Shown one piece after another: positions 27,692 to 36,555 of a stretch of 64,000 bases of DNA (positions are counted from its first letter, which is position 1; every line of letters begins with the position of its first letter). Location of the stretch: positions 124,001-188,000 of the forward strand of contig NZ_WOTG01000002.1 in the NCBI RefSeq assembly GCF_011516925.1. Direction: 5' to 3'. The notes beneath the pieces are model-generated. The model searched no databases. It was not told the DNA's origin and saw only the letters and a list, made by a program, of their open reading frames with translations. The stretch is from Acetobacter fabarum. GTDB taxonomy: Bacteria; Pseudomonadota; Alphaproteobacteria; Acetobacterales; Acetobacteraceae. Position numbers and translations under genes: made by a program.

Positions 27692-28713
27692 TGAGTGAGG
27701 ATGACCGCCCCAGCTCTACGGTGGAAGAACGGATCAGCCGTGCGCGTGAGCGCATGAGCATGGATTATGACGACAAACCCGCCACGCGCTCGGCAACAGG
27801 CAACAAATTGGCCGGTGGCAGCAAGCTGATGGATATGTTCACCAGCTTTTTGGGCAGTGAGTCCGGCACGCGGCGTCTGGCTTACGGTGCGGCCGGGCTG
27901 GGCGGGCTGCTGGTGCTGGGTATTGGCGGCTGGGCCGTGCTGGGCCACCACCAGAGCGGTATTCCCGTTATGGGGCCCCCCCCGGTTGCCATGCGCACCA
28001 AGCCGGTTGATCCGGGCGGTATGCAGCTTGATACGCTGGCCCTGCCTGATGCAGATGCAAACCAGCAGGGCCACCCCGTGCCCGCGCCTGAAAAACCCAA
28101 CCCCGCAGCCCTTGCTGCCCAGTACGGTGGCCAGCCTGCCCCGGTGGGTGCCCCAGCCCCCGTAGCGGCGGATAATGCAGGCACCACTCCGGCAGCGGGT
28201 GCGGCTGCACCTGCACCTGCGGCTCCCGCAGCTGAACCCACAGCGCAGGATGCCGCACAGGCCGATGGCGCAGCCCTTAAGCCTGTGCCCTCCGCCGCTT
28301 TGCCCGCGCAGGGGGCGGACGCTCCCGTAGCCGAGGCCGCAGTGCCCGAACCGCTTAAGGAAGCCCCCATTCCCACGGATGATGCCTCCGATGGGGAAGA
28401 GGAAGCCGCTCCGGTTGCCAAACCTGCGGCCAAAAAAGCCGCAACTGCTCCACATGGTACGGCAGGGGGCAAGTATCAGGTCCAGCTGGCAGCCCTGCAA
28501 ACTGAGGCAGAAGCCCAGAAGGAATGGGCACGGCTCAAAACCCGTTACCCAACCCTGTTCGGTGATGTGACCCCCGCCTTTGTCCGTACCGAGCAGAATA
28601 ACGCCACGTTCTACCGCCTGCGCGTGCTGGGCTTTGGTGCCGTGGCGGATGCAAAGGATTTCTGCTCCTCGGTGCGTGAGCGTGGTATGGCCTGCATGGT
28701 GGTGCGTCCCTGA
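27691..28713 (+). CDS. SPOR-domain inner-membrane protein
   Basis: The 340-residue bitopic protein has a cytoplasmic N terminus and one transmembrane helix around residues 66-86 (LAYGAAGLGGLLVLGIGGWA). A long Ala/Pro-rich periplasmic linker follows. A C-terminal SPOR domain from about residue 259 (GGKYQVQLAALQTEAEAQKE to the end) binds denuded peptidoglycan at the division site. It overlaps argS by one base. In relatives a nagZ gene usually follows; here scpA follows directly. Confidence 0.88.
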   Translation: MSEDDRPSSTVEERISRARERMSMDYDDKPATRSATGNKLAGGSKLMDMFTSFLGSESGTRRLAYGAAGLGGLLVLGIGGWAVLGHHQSGIPVMGPPPVAMRTKPVDPGGMQLDTLALPDADANQQGHPVPAPEKPNPAALAAQYGGQPAPVGAPAPVAADNAGTTPAAGAAAPAPAAPAAEPTAQDAAQADGAALKPVPSAALPAQGADAPVAEAAVPEPLKEAPIPTDDASDGEEEAAPVAKPAAKKAATAPHGTAGGKYQVQLAALQTEAEAQKEWARLKTRYPTLFGDVTPAFVRTEQNNATFYRLRVLGFGAVADAKDFCSSVRERGMACMVVRP

Positions 28714-28733
28714 CGCCACCTGTGGAACGCCTG

Positions 28734-29693
28734 ATGGAATCCCAAACTGTGCATCCGGCAGGGGAGGGCACGCAGCCCCCCCCTGCCCACAAACCGGCAG
28801 ACCCGCAAACCACTGCGCCGCATGATGCGGCGCAGGACCACGTGCCACGTGTACCGCTTTTGCGGCTGGAGGGGTTTGAAGGGCCAATGGACCTTCTGCT
28901 CGATCTGGCGCGGGCGCAAAAGGTGGACCTCGCCCGGATTTCCATCCTGCAACTGGTCGAACAGTATCTGGCTGTGGTGGAAAATGCCCGCCGTGTCCGG
29001 CTGGAACTGGCAGCAGACTGGCTGGTTATGGCCGCATGGCTGGCATGGCTCAAATCCCGCCTGCTGCTCCCCGCCGATGACGAACTGGCCATGGAGGGGG
29101 AGGAAGCCGCCGAGCTGTTGCAAGAACGGCTGATAGAGCTGGCCTGCATGGGTGAGCTGGCCCGCTGGCTGGATGTGCGGCCCCGCCTTGGGCGTGATGT
29201 GTTTGCCCGTGGCCTGCCCGAAAATCTGGTGGAGGTGGACCGCTCCGGTCTGGCGCTGGATATGGCCCAGCTTATGCGGGCTTACCTTGCCTGTGTAAGA
29301 CGCACCGCACGCAGGCGGATTTACGCCCCCCGCACGATCCGGTTCTGGACTGTGCAGGATGCGCTGAGCAGGCTGACCCGTCTGCTGGGCGAAACCCCAC
29401 CGGGCTGGAGCACGCTGGACGCTTTTCTGCCAGACAGCCTGCCCGGTCAGGCGGAGGGGGAGGATGCCCTGCGCCAGCGCCGCGCCGCCATGGCTGGCAC
29501 CCTGATCGCAGGGTTGGAACTGGCCAAGACCGGTCGGCTTGAACTGCGGCAGGATGAAACCTTTGGCCAGATCATGCTCCGCCCGCATGAGCAGGCAGAG
29601 GCCACCGACCCGCAGCCCGAACCGGAGGAAGACCCCGCCCCCGCAGAGGACGCCACGCCTAGGCACACCAGAGAAAAGAAGCAGGACGCATGA
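28734..29693 (+). CDS. scpA: Segregation and condensation protein A
   Basis: The 319-residue kleisin partner of SMC and ScpB acts in chromosome condensation. The N-terminal kleisin motif LEGFEGPMDLLLDLARAQKVDLARISI and LVMAAWLAWLKSRLLLP are typical. The ATG at 28734 is used; a GTG at 28722 in frame is an alternative. The N-terminal 40 residues and the C-terminal tail are Pro/Glu-rich and variable. ATGA overlap with scpB. Confidence 0.93.
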   Translation: MESQTVHPAGEGTQPPPAHKPADPQTTAPHDAAQDHVPRVPLLRLEGFEGPMDLLLDLARAQKVDLARISILQLVEQYLAVVENARRVRLELAADWLVMAAWLAWLKSRLLLPADDELAMEGEEAAELLQERLIELACMGELARWLDVRPRLGRDVFARGLPENLVEVDRSGLALDMAQLMRAYLACVRRTARRRIYAPRTIRFWTVQDALSRLTRLLGETPPGWSTLDAFLPDSLPGQAEGEDALRQRRAAMAGTLIAGLELAKTGRLELRQDETFGQIMLRPHEQAEATDPQPEPEEDPAPAEDATPRHTREKKQDA

Positions 29694-30451
29694 CCACCCC
29701 CGCCCCCCTGACTGTGCCGGATGAAGCCGTAAGGCTGGCCGAAGCCCTTATTTTTGCCTCGACCGAACCCGTGAGTGCCCGCCGTCTGGCAGACCTGCTG
29801 GAAGGCAGGCAGATCATGCCCACGGGGGAGGAAGACCTGGGGGCTTTTGTGGCGGCTGTTCTGGCCGAACTGTGCCGCCGTTATGAGGGCAGGGGCGTGT
29901 TCCCCGTAGAGGTAGCCGGTGGCTGGCAGTTCCGTACCGCCCCCGATCTGGCACCGCTCTTAACCCGCGTGCTGGAGCGGCCAAGGCGGCTGCCCCGCGC
30001 GGTGATGGAAACACTGGCCATTATTGCCTACCACCAGCCCTGTACCCGTGTGGAAATAGAAGAAATTCGTGGCGTAAGCCTTGGGCAGAATGTGCTCGAT
30101 ACCCTGATCGAGGCGGAGCTGATTGCCCCGCGTGGCCGCAAGGAGGTACCGGGCAGGCCGGTCCTGTGGGGCACCACGGCCGACTTTTTGCGTCATTTTG
30201 GCCTGCGCGCACTCTCCGACATGCCACGGCGTGAGGAGCTTATGGTGGATGTGCCCCAAAATCCGGGGGAGGGCGGGCTGCCCCAGTCGGCTATGGCGTT
30301 TCAGGCCGCAGGGCAAGGGCCTGATGAGGGCCCCCACTCCCCGGGGGATACCCCGGAGCAGGTGGGGGAAGAGCCAGAGGTACTCCCCGCAACCGGCACG
30401 GCAGATGAGCAGGTTGCACAGGTTGCGGTTCCCGCCCCCGATGGTCCGTGA
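29690..30451 (+). CDS. scpB: Segregation and condensation protein B
   Basis: The 253-residue winged-helix protein completes the SMC-ScpAB complex. Family motifs are RLAEALIFASTEPVSARRLADLL, LPRAVMETLAIIAYHQPCTRVEIEEIRGV and RGRKEVPGRPVLWGTTADFLRHFGL. The last 70 residues are low-complexity. It starts within the scpA stop (ATGA). Confidence 0.94.
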   Translation: MTTPAPLTVPDEAVRLAEALIFASTEPVSARRLADLLEGRQIMPTGEEDLGAFVAAVLAELCRRYEGRGVFPVEVAGGWQFRTAPDLAPLLTRVLERPRRLPRAVMETLAIIAYHQPCTRVEIEEIRGVSLGQNVLDTLIEAELIAPRGRKEVPGRPVLWGTTADFLRHFGLRALSDMPRREELMVDVPQNPGEGGLPQSAMAFQAAGQGPDEGPHSPGDTPEQVGEEPEVLPATGTADEQVAQVAVPAPDGP

Positions 30452-30525
30452 TAGAGATGCACGCCCTGACTGTGTTGCAGGACTATGTTGTGGGTCGCAT
30501 GGGGTGGGCGTGAACGGGGCTTGGT

Positions 30526-31281
30526 ATGTTTGATTTTGCATGGTCGGAATTCGCCCTGATCGGCGCGGTGGCTCTGGTTGTTATTGGCCCCAAGGACCTG
30601 CCGGTTGCTATTCGCGGGCTTGCAAAAGGCATTAAAAAAGCCCGTGCGCTGGCCAGCGAGTTCCAGTCCCACCTTGATGAGGTGGTGCGTGAGGCTGACC
30701 TGTCCGAGGTAAGCGAGCATGTGCGGGACCTGAAAAACCTGAACGTGCGCGGCCGGATCATGAAGGCGCTGGATAGCGATGGGAGCCTGAACAGGGCTGT
30801 ATCCGCCCCACCCGTAACCGAGCGTTTTGTCCCCTCCGGCCCCAGAGCGCTGGATGCCATGCCCCGCTCGGCAAGCCCCGCCCCCGCAACAGCGGACTAC
30901 GCCACCACGCCTATGGGCCATGAGCACTACGGCTCCGCCCCGGCATGGCAGGAAAGTGTGCAGGACCGGCAGGTGGACAGTGCTCCCCCCGAACTGCCCC
31001 CCATTATTGTGCGCCGCATCCTGCGCGAGCAGGACCGGCTGCATCCGCCTGCCATCCTCCCCCCCGTGCGGCTTATGCATGCAGGCCGTAGCGTGGCCCC
31101 CGGCGTTATTGCCGGGCTGGAGGACCAGCCCATGACGGGGCAGGCCGTTGCGCCTCCCTTTACGCCAGAGCAACCCACCCCGGCGGGCGCAGAGCCAGCG
31201 GGGGAAGAGGTCGAGAATAGAACGCAGGCCGTTACGGCAGCGCATGGACCCGCCAGCACGACAACGGACCCGCAGGCATGA
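30526..31281 (+). CDS. tatB: Sec-independent translocase protein TatB
   Basis: The 251-residue protein has the TatA/B N-terminal membrane helix and Pro hinge (FDFAWSEFALIGAVALVVIG then PKDLPVAIRGLAKGI), an amphipathic helix and a long Pro-rich tail. The acidic residue at position 8 and the conserved Pro fit TatB, which forms the twin-arginine receptor with TatC. The usual tatA is not found between scpB and tatB; that gap is only 74 bases. Confidence 0.93.
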   Translation: MFDFAWSEFALIGAVALVVIGPKDLPVAIRGLAKGIKKARALASEFQSHLDEVVREADLSEVSEHVRDLKNLNVRGRIMKALDSDGSLNRAVSAPPVTERFVPSGPRALDAMPRSASPAPATADYATTPMGHEHYGSAPAWQESVQDRQVDSAPPELPPIIVRRILREQDRLHPPAILPPVRLMHAGRSVAPGVIAGLEDQPMTGQAVAPPFTPEQPTPAGAEPAGEEVENRTQAVTAAHGPASTTTDPQA

Positions 31282-32099
31282 GCGATAACGCCCCTCATCA
31301 GGAAGACCCGATCCACGACCAGCCCATGCCCCTGCTGGAGCATCTGCTGGAGCTGCGCCGCCGCCTGCTGTGGTCGGGGGCTGCGTTTATTGTGTGTTTT
31401 GCCCTGTGCTACCATTACGCGGGTGATATTTACCTGTTTCTGGCCCGCCCGTTAGGCGAGATCATGCGCCAGCGTGGGGAGCAGCCCCACCTGATTTATA
31501 CCGCACTGTATGAGGCGTTTTTCACCTATATCCGGGTGGCCCTGTTCGGGGCGGCGTTTTTGTCTTTTCCCATCGTGGCCATACAGGCGTGGATGTTTAT
31601 TGCGCCGGGGCTTTACCGATCGGAAAAACGGGCTTTTGCGCCGTTCCTAATCGCAACGCCTGTGCTGTTCGTGGCCGGGGCGGCGCTGGCGTATTACTTT
31701 ATTTTCCCTGTGGCATGGCGGTTTTTCGTGTCGTTCCAGACGCCGGGTGCGGGGGGCGATCAGGTACAGATCGAACTTCAGGCCAAGGTGTCGGAATATC
31801 TGTCTCTGGTCATGAAGATGATCATGGCGTTTGGCATTGCGTTCGAGCTGCCGGTGGTGCTCAGCCTGCTTGCCCGTGTGGGTATTGTGACCTCCGCCAT
31901 GCTGCGCAAGTTCCGCCGCTACGCCATTGTGGGCGCGTTTGTGCTTGGGGCCATTTTTATGCCGCCCGACCCCATTACCCAGTTCGGTCTGGCTGTGCCG
32001 CTGGTGTTGCTTTACGAAATTTCCATTCTGTGTGCCCGCCTGATCGAGCCTAAACGGCCGCTGGCGGATACGACCAACCCCGAGCAGGAGGTTCCCTGA
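31278..32099 (+). CDS. tatC: Sec-independent translocase protein TatC
   Basis: The 273-residue, six-helix membrane protein recognises the twin-arginine signal of folded exported proteins. It has PLLEHLLELRRRLLW at the N terminus with the conserved Glu, and YAIVGAFVLGAIFMPPDPITQFGLAVPL near the last helices. ATGA overlap with tatB. Its clients in this window could include the exported redox proteins typical of acetic acid bacteria. Confidence 0.96.
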   Translation: MSDNAPHQEDPIHDQPMPLLEHLLELRRRLLWSGAAFIVCFALCYHYAGDIYLFLARPLGEIMRQRGEQPHLIYTALYEAFFTYIRVALFGAAFLSFPIVAIQAWMFIAPGLYRSEKRAFAPFLIATPVLFVAGAALAYYFIFPVAWRFFVSFQTPGAGGDQVQIELQAKVSEYLSLVMKMIMAFGIAFELPVVLSLLARVGIVTSAMLRKFRRYAIVGAFVLGAIFMPPDPITQFGLAVPLVLLYEISILCARLIEPKRPLADTTNPEQEVP

Positions 32100-32102
32100 T
32101 CC

Positions 32103-33371
32103 ATGCATGACATCCGCGCCCTAAGAGCCGACCCCACGGCGTTTGATGCAGATCTGGCGCGCCGGGGCATGGCCCCCGTCTCTGCGCAGCTTCTTGCATG
32201 GGATGAGGAAAAACGGCAGGCCCAGACCCTTTTGCAGGACAAGCAGACCCGCAGCAAAACCCTTGCGCGGGAGATAGGCACCCTCAAACGCACAGGGGGA
32301 GACACAGCCGGGCTGGAAGCCGAAGGCGCTAGCCTGCGCGCGGACATGGAAGGACTGAAGGAGAAGGTGGACACTCTGGGCAACCAGACCACCAACCTGC
32401 TGGCCACCCTGCCCAACCGGCTGGACCCGAGCGTGCCTGATGGCCCGGATGAAACCGCAAATGTGGTGGTGCAGACATGGGGCACCAGACCCGAGTTTGC
32501 CTTTGCCCCCAAACAGCATTTTGAGCTGGGCGAGGCTCTGGGCCAGATGGATTTTGCCACGGCGGCCAAGCTTTCGGGGTCGCGCTTTGTGGTGCTGCGT
32601 GGCGCACTAGCGCGGCTGGAGCGCGCTCTTGGCCAGTTCATGCTTGATCTGCACACCACGGAGCATGGCTACACGGAAACACAGGTGCCCGTGCTGGTGA
32701 ATGATGATGCCATGTACGGCACCGACAAGCTGCCCAAGTTTGCAGACCAGTCCTTTAGAACGGAGGATGGCCGCTGGCTTATTCCCACAGCCGAAGTGCC
32801 GCTGAGTGCTTCGGTCGCGGGGGATATTGTGGATGGCTCCGCCCTGCCCATGCGCCTGACCGCACTCAGCCAGTGCTTCCGTAGCGAGGCCGGGGCCTCC
32901 GGGCGGGACGTGCGCGGTATGCTGCGCCAGCACCAGTTTGAAAAAGTGGAAATGGTCAGCGTGACCACGCCGGAGGAAAGTGACGCCGAACACGAGCGCA
33001 TGACCCGCTGTGCCGAGGTTGTGTTGGAAAAACTGAACATTCCCTACCGCCGCATGCTGCTGTGTGCGGGGGATACGGGGTTTGGCGCGGCCAAGACGTT
33101 TGACCTTGAAGCCTGGCTGCCGGGGCAGGACGCCTGGCGCGAGATTTCGTCATGCTCCAACACGCGCGACTTTCAGGCCCGCCGCATGAATGCGCGCTAC
33201 CGTGCGCAGGCCGGTGGCGCCCCCGCATTTGTGCATACCCTCAATGGTTCCGGGCTGGCGGTAGGACGTACCTTAATTGCCGTGATGGAAAACTACCAGA
33301 ACGAGGATGGGTCCATAACCGTGCCGGAGGTTCTGCGCCCCTATATGGGTGGTGTTGAGCGCATTGCGTAA
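32103..33371 (+). CDS. serS: Seryl-tRNA synthetase
   Basis: The 422-residue class II synthetase has an N-terminal coiled-coil arm (about residues 25-100), then motif 1/2 ([26 protein letters not shown]) and motif 3 ([19 protein letters not shown]). It begins three bases after tatC. It charges tRNA-Ser with serine. Confidence 0.96.
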   Translation: MHDIRALRADPTAFDADLARRGMAPVSAQLLAWDEEKRQAQTLLQDKQTRSKTLAREIGTLKRTGGDTAGLEAEGASLRADMEGLKEKVDTLGNQTTNLLATLPNRLDPSVPDGPDETANVVVQTWGTRPEFAFAPKQHFELGEALGQMDFATAAKLSGSRFVVLRGALARLERALGQFMLDLHTTEHGYTETQVPVLVNDDAMYGTDKLPKFADQSFRTEDGRWLIPTAEVPLSASVAGDIVDGSALPMRLTALSQCFRSEAGASGRDVRGMLRQHQFEKVEMVSVTTPEESDAEHERMTRCAEVVLEKLNIPYRRMLLCAGDTGFGAAKTFDLEAWLPGQDAWREISSCSNTRDFQARRMNARYRAQAGGAPAFVHTLNGSGLAVGRTLIAVMENYQNEDGSITVPEVLRPYMGGVERIA

Positions 33372-33407
33372 CGTCTGGCGCGCTACTCCCGCTTCGGGTT
33401 TGTGGGG

Positions 33408-33743
33408 ATGACTCACAAACCCCTGCTGCTGTTGGGCATTGCCATTGTGGCGGAAGTGATTGGCACGGCCTGCCTTGCCGCGTCTCAGGGGTTTGCGCGC
33501 TGGCTGCCTGCGACCATCAGCCTGCTGGCTTATGGGTGCGCGTTTTACTTCCTGTCTATCCCGCTTAAAACCCTGCCCGCAGGCGTTGTGTACGCCTTGT
33601 GGTCGGGTGTTGGCATTGTGCTGATCTCGGTTATTGGCGCGGTGTTTTTAAAACAGACGCTCGATGCCCCGGCCATTGCGGGCATCGCGCTTATTCTGGC
33701 TGGTGTGGTGGTCATCAACCTGTTTTCCACCACCACGCATTAA
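33408..33743 (+). CDS. Small multidrug resistance (SMR) efflux protein
   Basis: The 111-residue, four-helix EmrE-type antiporter has the essential membrane Glu in AIVAEVIGTACLAASQGF, then YALWSGVGIVLISVIGAVFLKQ and the last helix AGIALILAGVVVINL. EmrE and Gdx (guanidinium) subtypes are hard to separate; the AEVIGT context and WSGVG fit the Qac/EmrE branch. The ATG at 33408 is used; the GTG two codons earlier is an alternative. Confidence 0.87.
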   Translation: MTHKPLLLLGIAIVAEVIGTACLAASQGFARWLPATISLLAYGCAFYFLSIPLKTLPAGVVYALWSGVGIVLISVIGAVFLKQTLDAPAIAGIALILAGVVVINLFSTTTH

Positions 33744-33800
33744 GCCCTCCGCAGCTTTGCTGGCAGGGGCTTGGTGTGGGGTGGAGCCGTGCCGTGGCTC

Positions 33801-36191
33801 TCAGGGTATGGGGGTTATGGTGCGGAGCACCAGCCCCTGGGTCAGAATCTGGGGGAGCACCACGGCATCACCCTGTGCGGGCACAAACAGATAAAACGGC
33901 ACACCGTCGCGCCCATGCGCGTGCAGAAAAGCCGTTATGGCCGGGTCTCGCCGGGTCCAGTCCCCGCGCAGGACCGTTACGCCGTAGCGGGCCATGGCGG
34001 CTTTTGTGGCATCGGTGTTCAGGGCCACCCGCTCGTTCACAAGGCAGCTAATGCACCATGCCGCTGTCATATCCACAAACACGGGTTTACCGGCGGCATG
34101 CAGGGCGTCCAGCCGCTTTTGCGAAAAAGCCTCTGTCCCGCTGGGTAAAGCCTGCACCGTGCCGGGCTGCTGTGCCGCCTGCTGTTGCAGGGCAGGGAGC
34201 AGCGCCATGGCCCCCAGCAGCCCCAGCAGGGCCACACCATACAGGGCCGTGCAACTCCGGCTGTGGCCCATGTGGCGCTGGCGCTTTTGGGCAATGCCAT
34301 ACACCCATGCAGCAAATGCCAGACACACCATGCCCGAACACAGCAGCAATACTGTTGTGGCGCCCCCTTCCACCGTGGCAACCCAGAGCAGCCACACGCA
34401 GGTCCCGAGCAGGGGGAACGCCAGAAACTGGCGTAAATAGTCCATCCATGCACCGGGGCGCGGCAGGTGGCTGGCCAGTGCGGGGCTAAAGGCCAGCAGC
34501 ACGTAGGGGGCTGCCAGCCCAACGCCAAGGGCTGCAAACACCACCAGCCCGGTAAGCGGCGGGCCTGCAAGGGCTCCAGCAATGGCAACCCCCATGAACG
34601 GGGCCGTGCAGGGGGAGGCCACAACCACAGCCAGCAGGCCGGTCAGCACATCATGCGCAAGCCCGTGTTTGCGGGAGGAGGCATTGCCCAGAGCGGGGGG
34701 AAGAAAGGCAAATACATCCAGCAGGTTGAGCGCCATGGCAAAGAGCAGCCAGGTGATCATGCCCACAAATACGGTGGACTGGAACTGGAACCCCCAGCCC
34801 GTAGCATTCCCCCCAACCCGTAGCGCCATGACCAGTGCGCCAAGGGCTGTAAAACCCGCAATAACCCCGGCGGCGTAAGCTATGGCACTCTGCTTTTGGT
34901 GCTTGCGCTCGCTTTGGCCCATACGGGCCACGGCCAGCGCCTTCATGGCCAGAATGGGAAAAACGCAGGGCATCAGGTTTAGCACCAGCCCGCCAAGTAA
35001 CCCAAGTATGATAAAGCGGAGCAGGTCGCCCGTTGTGTCCCCCCTTTCCGCTGGTGCGTTACCTGTAGAGGCGGCTGTGTCGGGGGCTGGGCTGGGGCTG
35101 GCAGCGTTTTGCTCTTCGGGCCGTGTGGGGGCGGGTTGGGGTGTGCTTGCTGGCGGAGTTGCCGCCGGTATTGCGCGTGGCACTCCACTCAGGGCCGCGC
35201 TCTGTGCCGGGGCTGGTGTATCCGCCTGTGGGGTAGCCTGTACGCTCAGGGCGCGCTCGGTTCCGTCTGGTGCCTGCAGGACCAGAATACCCGCTAGAGG
35301 TTTGTTACGGGCAAAACCTGTTGTGGGTTCAAGGCGGAGGGACAGCCCATTGGCATCAAATGTCAGGGCCTGTGGTGCGGCTTCGGCAATCTGCCCGCGT
35401 TCTTGGGGCATGAACCACGCATTCCCCACGGATTGCCGGTTCAGGCCCGGTGCGAGCACATGCAGTACGCCGTCAGGGCTGACTGTAACCGGGTAGGGGG
35501 AAGGCACAGGCGTATGCTGGGCCGCCTGCACAAAAAGAGATGCCTGAGCAGAGGCCAGCGGAGCCCCTGTGGGCAGGGTCAGGGTAAACGTACCGTCTTC
35601 GGGAATGCAGGATTGCTCGCATACAAGCCAGCTTGCCTGTGCGTTCAGGGTTGTCCAGCCGTGTGCGTCTGGCGTGCCGGGTTGCAGGTGCAGCGTAACC
35701 GGCAGCACAACATCCCCCGTATAGGCGTAGGACATAAGGGAGGCATCCCTTATGCGCTGGGGCGTGGGCCAGGTAATGGTCTGGGCGGTGCCCTGTAATG
35801 CGCCCGATGCGGTGACACTCAGGCTGGCAGGGTCCCCCGCATCTCCGGGGTTGAGCCAGTATGTGTGCCATCCGGGCTTGAGCTGCAGGCGCAGGGCAAC
35901 ATGGAGCGGAGCAGTGGCGCTGGCCGTGCTGGCGTCCGTAATCAGGGTGGCGGTGCTGTGGGCACTGACCACAGGAGCACTTTGCGCAGCCTGTGCGGCA
36001 TGGGGCAGGCTGCCAGTGCAGGCCAGTGCTACCCCCAGTAGTCCTGCCAGCCCCGTTGCAAGCCGTGCCACCTGTTCAGAACCACGCAAAAACAGGGGGC
36101 GGGGTGCGTGCGTGCTGGCAGCCGCTGGTGCGGAGCACGCAACCTTGGGGGCAGGGAGTTGGGTGGCGGAGCGGGCAGGGCGGCGCATCAA
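33801..36191 (-). CDS. ScsB/DsbD-type thiol:disulfide transmembrane reductase
   Basis: This 796-residue protein passes electrons from cytoplasmic thioredoxin to the periplasm. An N-terminal signal region is followed by a periplasmic sensor-like domain with GWHTYWLNPGDAGDPASL and ASWLVCEQSCIPEDG (two Cys), typical of the ScsB branch. The central domain of about eight helices has the Cys pair in LMPCVFPILAMKAL and SPCTAPFMGVAIAGAL. The C-terminal thioredoxin-like domain has TAAWCISCLVNERVAL (CxxC). The exact start within the first 60 residues is uncertain. Likely roles are disulfide isomerisation, cytochrome c maturation or copper tolerance. Confidence 0.88.
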   Translation of the reverse strand: MMRRPARSATQLPAPKVACSAPAAASTHAPRPLFLRGSEQVARLATGLAGLLGVALACTGSLPHAAQAAQSAPVVSAHSTATLITDASTASATAPLHVALRLQLKPGWHTYWLNPGDAGDPASLSVTASGALQGTAQTITWPTPQRIRDASLMSYAYTGDVVLPVTLHLQPGTPDAHGWTTLNAQASWLVCEQSCIPEDGTFTLTLPTGAPLASAQASLFVQAAQHTPVPSPYPVTVSPDGVLHVLAPGLNRQSVGNAWFMPQERGQIAEAAPQALTFDANGLSLRLEPTTGFARNKPLAGILVLQAPDGTERALSVQATPQADTPAPAQSAALSGVPRAIPAATPPASTPQPAPTRPEEQNAASPSPAPDTAASTGNAPAERGDTTGDLLRFIILGLLGGLVLNLMPCVFPILAMKALAVARMGQSERKHQKQSAIAYAAGVIAGFTALGALVMALRVGGNATGWGFQFQSTVFVGMITWLLFAMALNLLDVFAFLPPALGNASSRKHGLAHDVLTGLLAVVVASPCTAPFMGVAIAGALAGPPLTGLVVFAALGVGLAAPYVLLAFSPALASHLPRPGAWMDYLRQFLAFPLLGTCVWLLWVATVEGGATTVLLLCSGMVCLAFAAWVYGIAQKRQRHMGHSRSCTALYGVALLGLLGAMALLPALQQQAAQQPGTVQALPSGTEAFSQKRLDALHAAGKPVFVDMTAAWCISCLVNERVALNTDATKAAMARYGVTVLRGDWTRRDPAITAFLHAHGRDGVPFYLFVPAQGDAVVLPQILTQGLVLRTITPIP

Positions 36192-36280
36192 CGTCAGCTT
36201 TCAGCACGGGTATGGGTCCAGAGGGCCAGCATACGCAAAGCCTGGCTGTGTGGGAAATGGATCGTGTGCCCGCCGCCGGA

Positions 36281-36496
36281 TTAATGCCCGGAGTCGGCTG
36301 CGGCACCGGGCTGGAGCACAAACAGGCGCGAGCAGTAGGGGCAGACCGTCTGGTGCCCACCGATCCTGAGCCAGACGCGCGGGTGCCCCAACTGGCCCAG
36401 CCCGCCATCGCAGGCAATTTTGCGCTGATCGACCAGAATGGTTTCCACATGCCCCAGACGGGGGCGGGGGATGGGGTTTGCCGGTTGGATAAGCAT
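36281..36496 (-). CDS. zf-CHCC zinc-finger protein (NDUFS6-like)
   Basis: The 71-residue protein has the zf-CHCC pattern: CDGG-x-GQLGHPRVWL and then VCPYCSRLFVL, giving Cys, His, Cys, Cys ligands. The family corresponds to the complex I accessory subunit NDUFS6 and occurs as a small stand-alone protein in alphaproteobacteria. The start is the ATG at 36496; no strong ribosome binding site is seen. It lies 89 bases upstream of the ScsB/DsbD gene on the same strand. Confidence 0.82.
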   Translation of the reverse strand: MLIQPANPIPRPRLGHVETILVDQRKIACDGGLGQLGHPRVWLRIGGHQTVCPYCSRLFVLQPGAAADSGH

Positions 36497-36555
36497 GGGT
36501 TCAAAAAGCCTCGTATCAGGTTGGCAGGTACGGGTGTGGCGCAAAGTCTGGGGGG

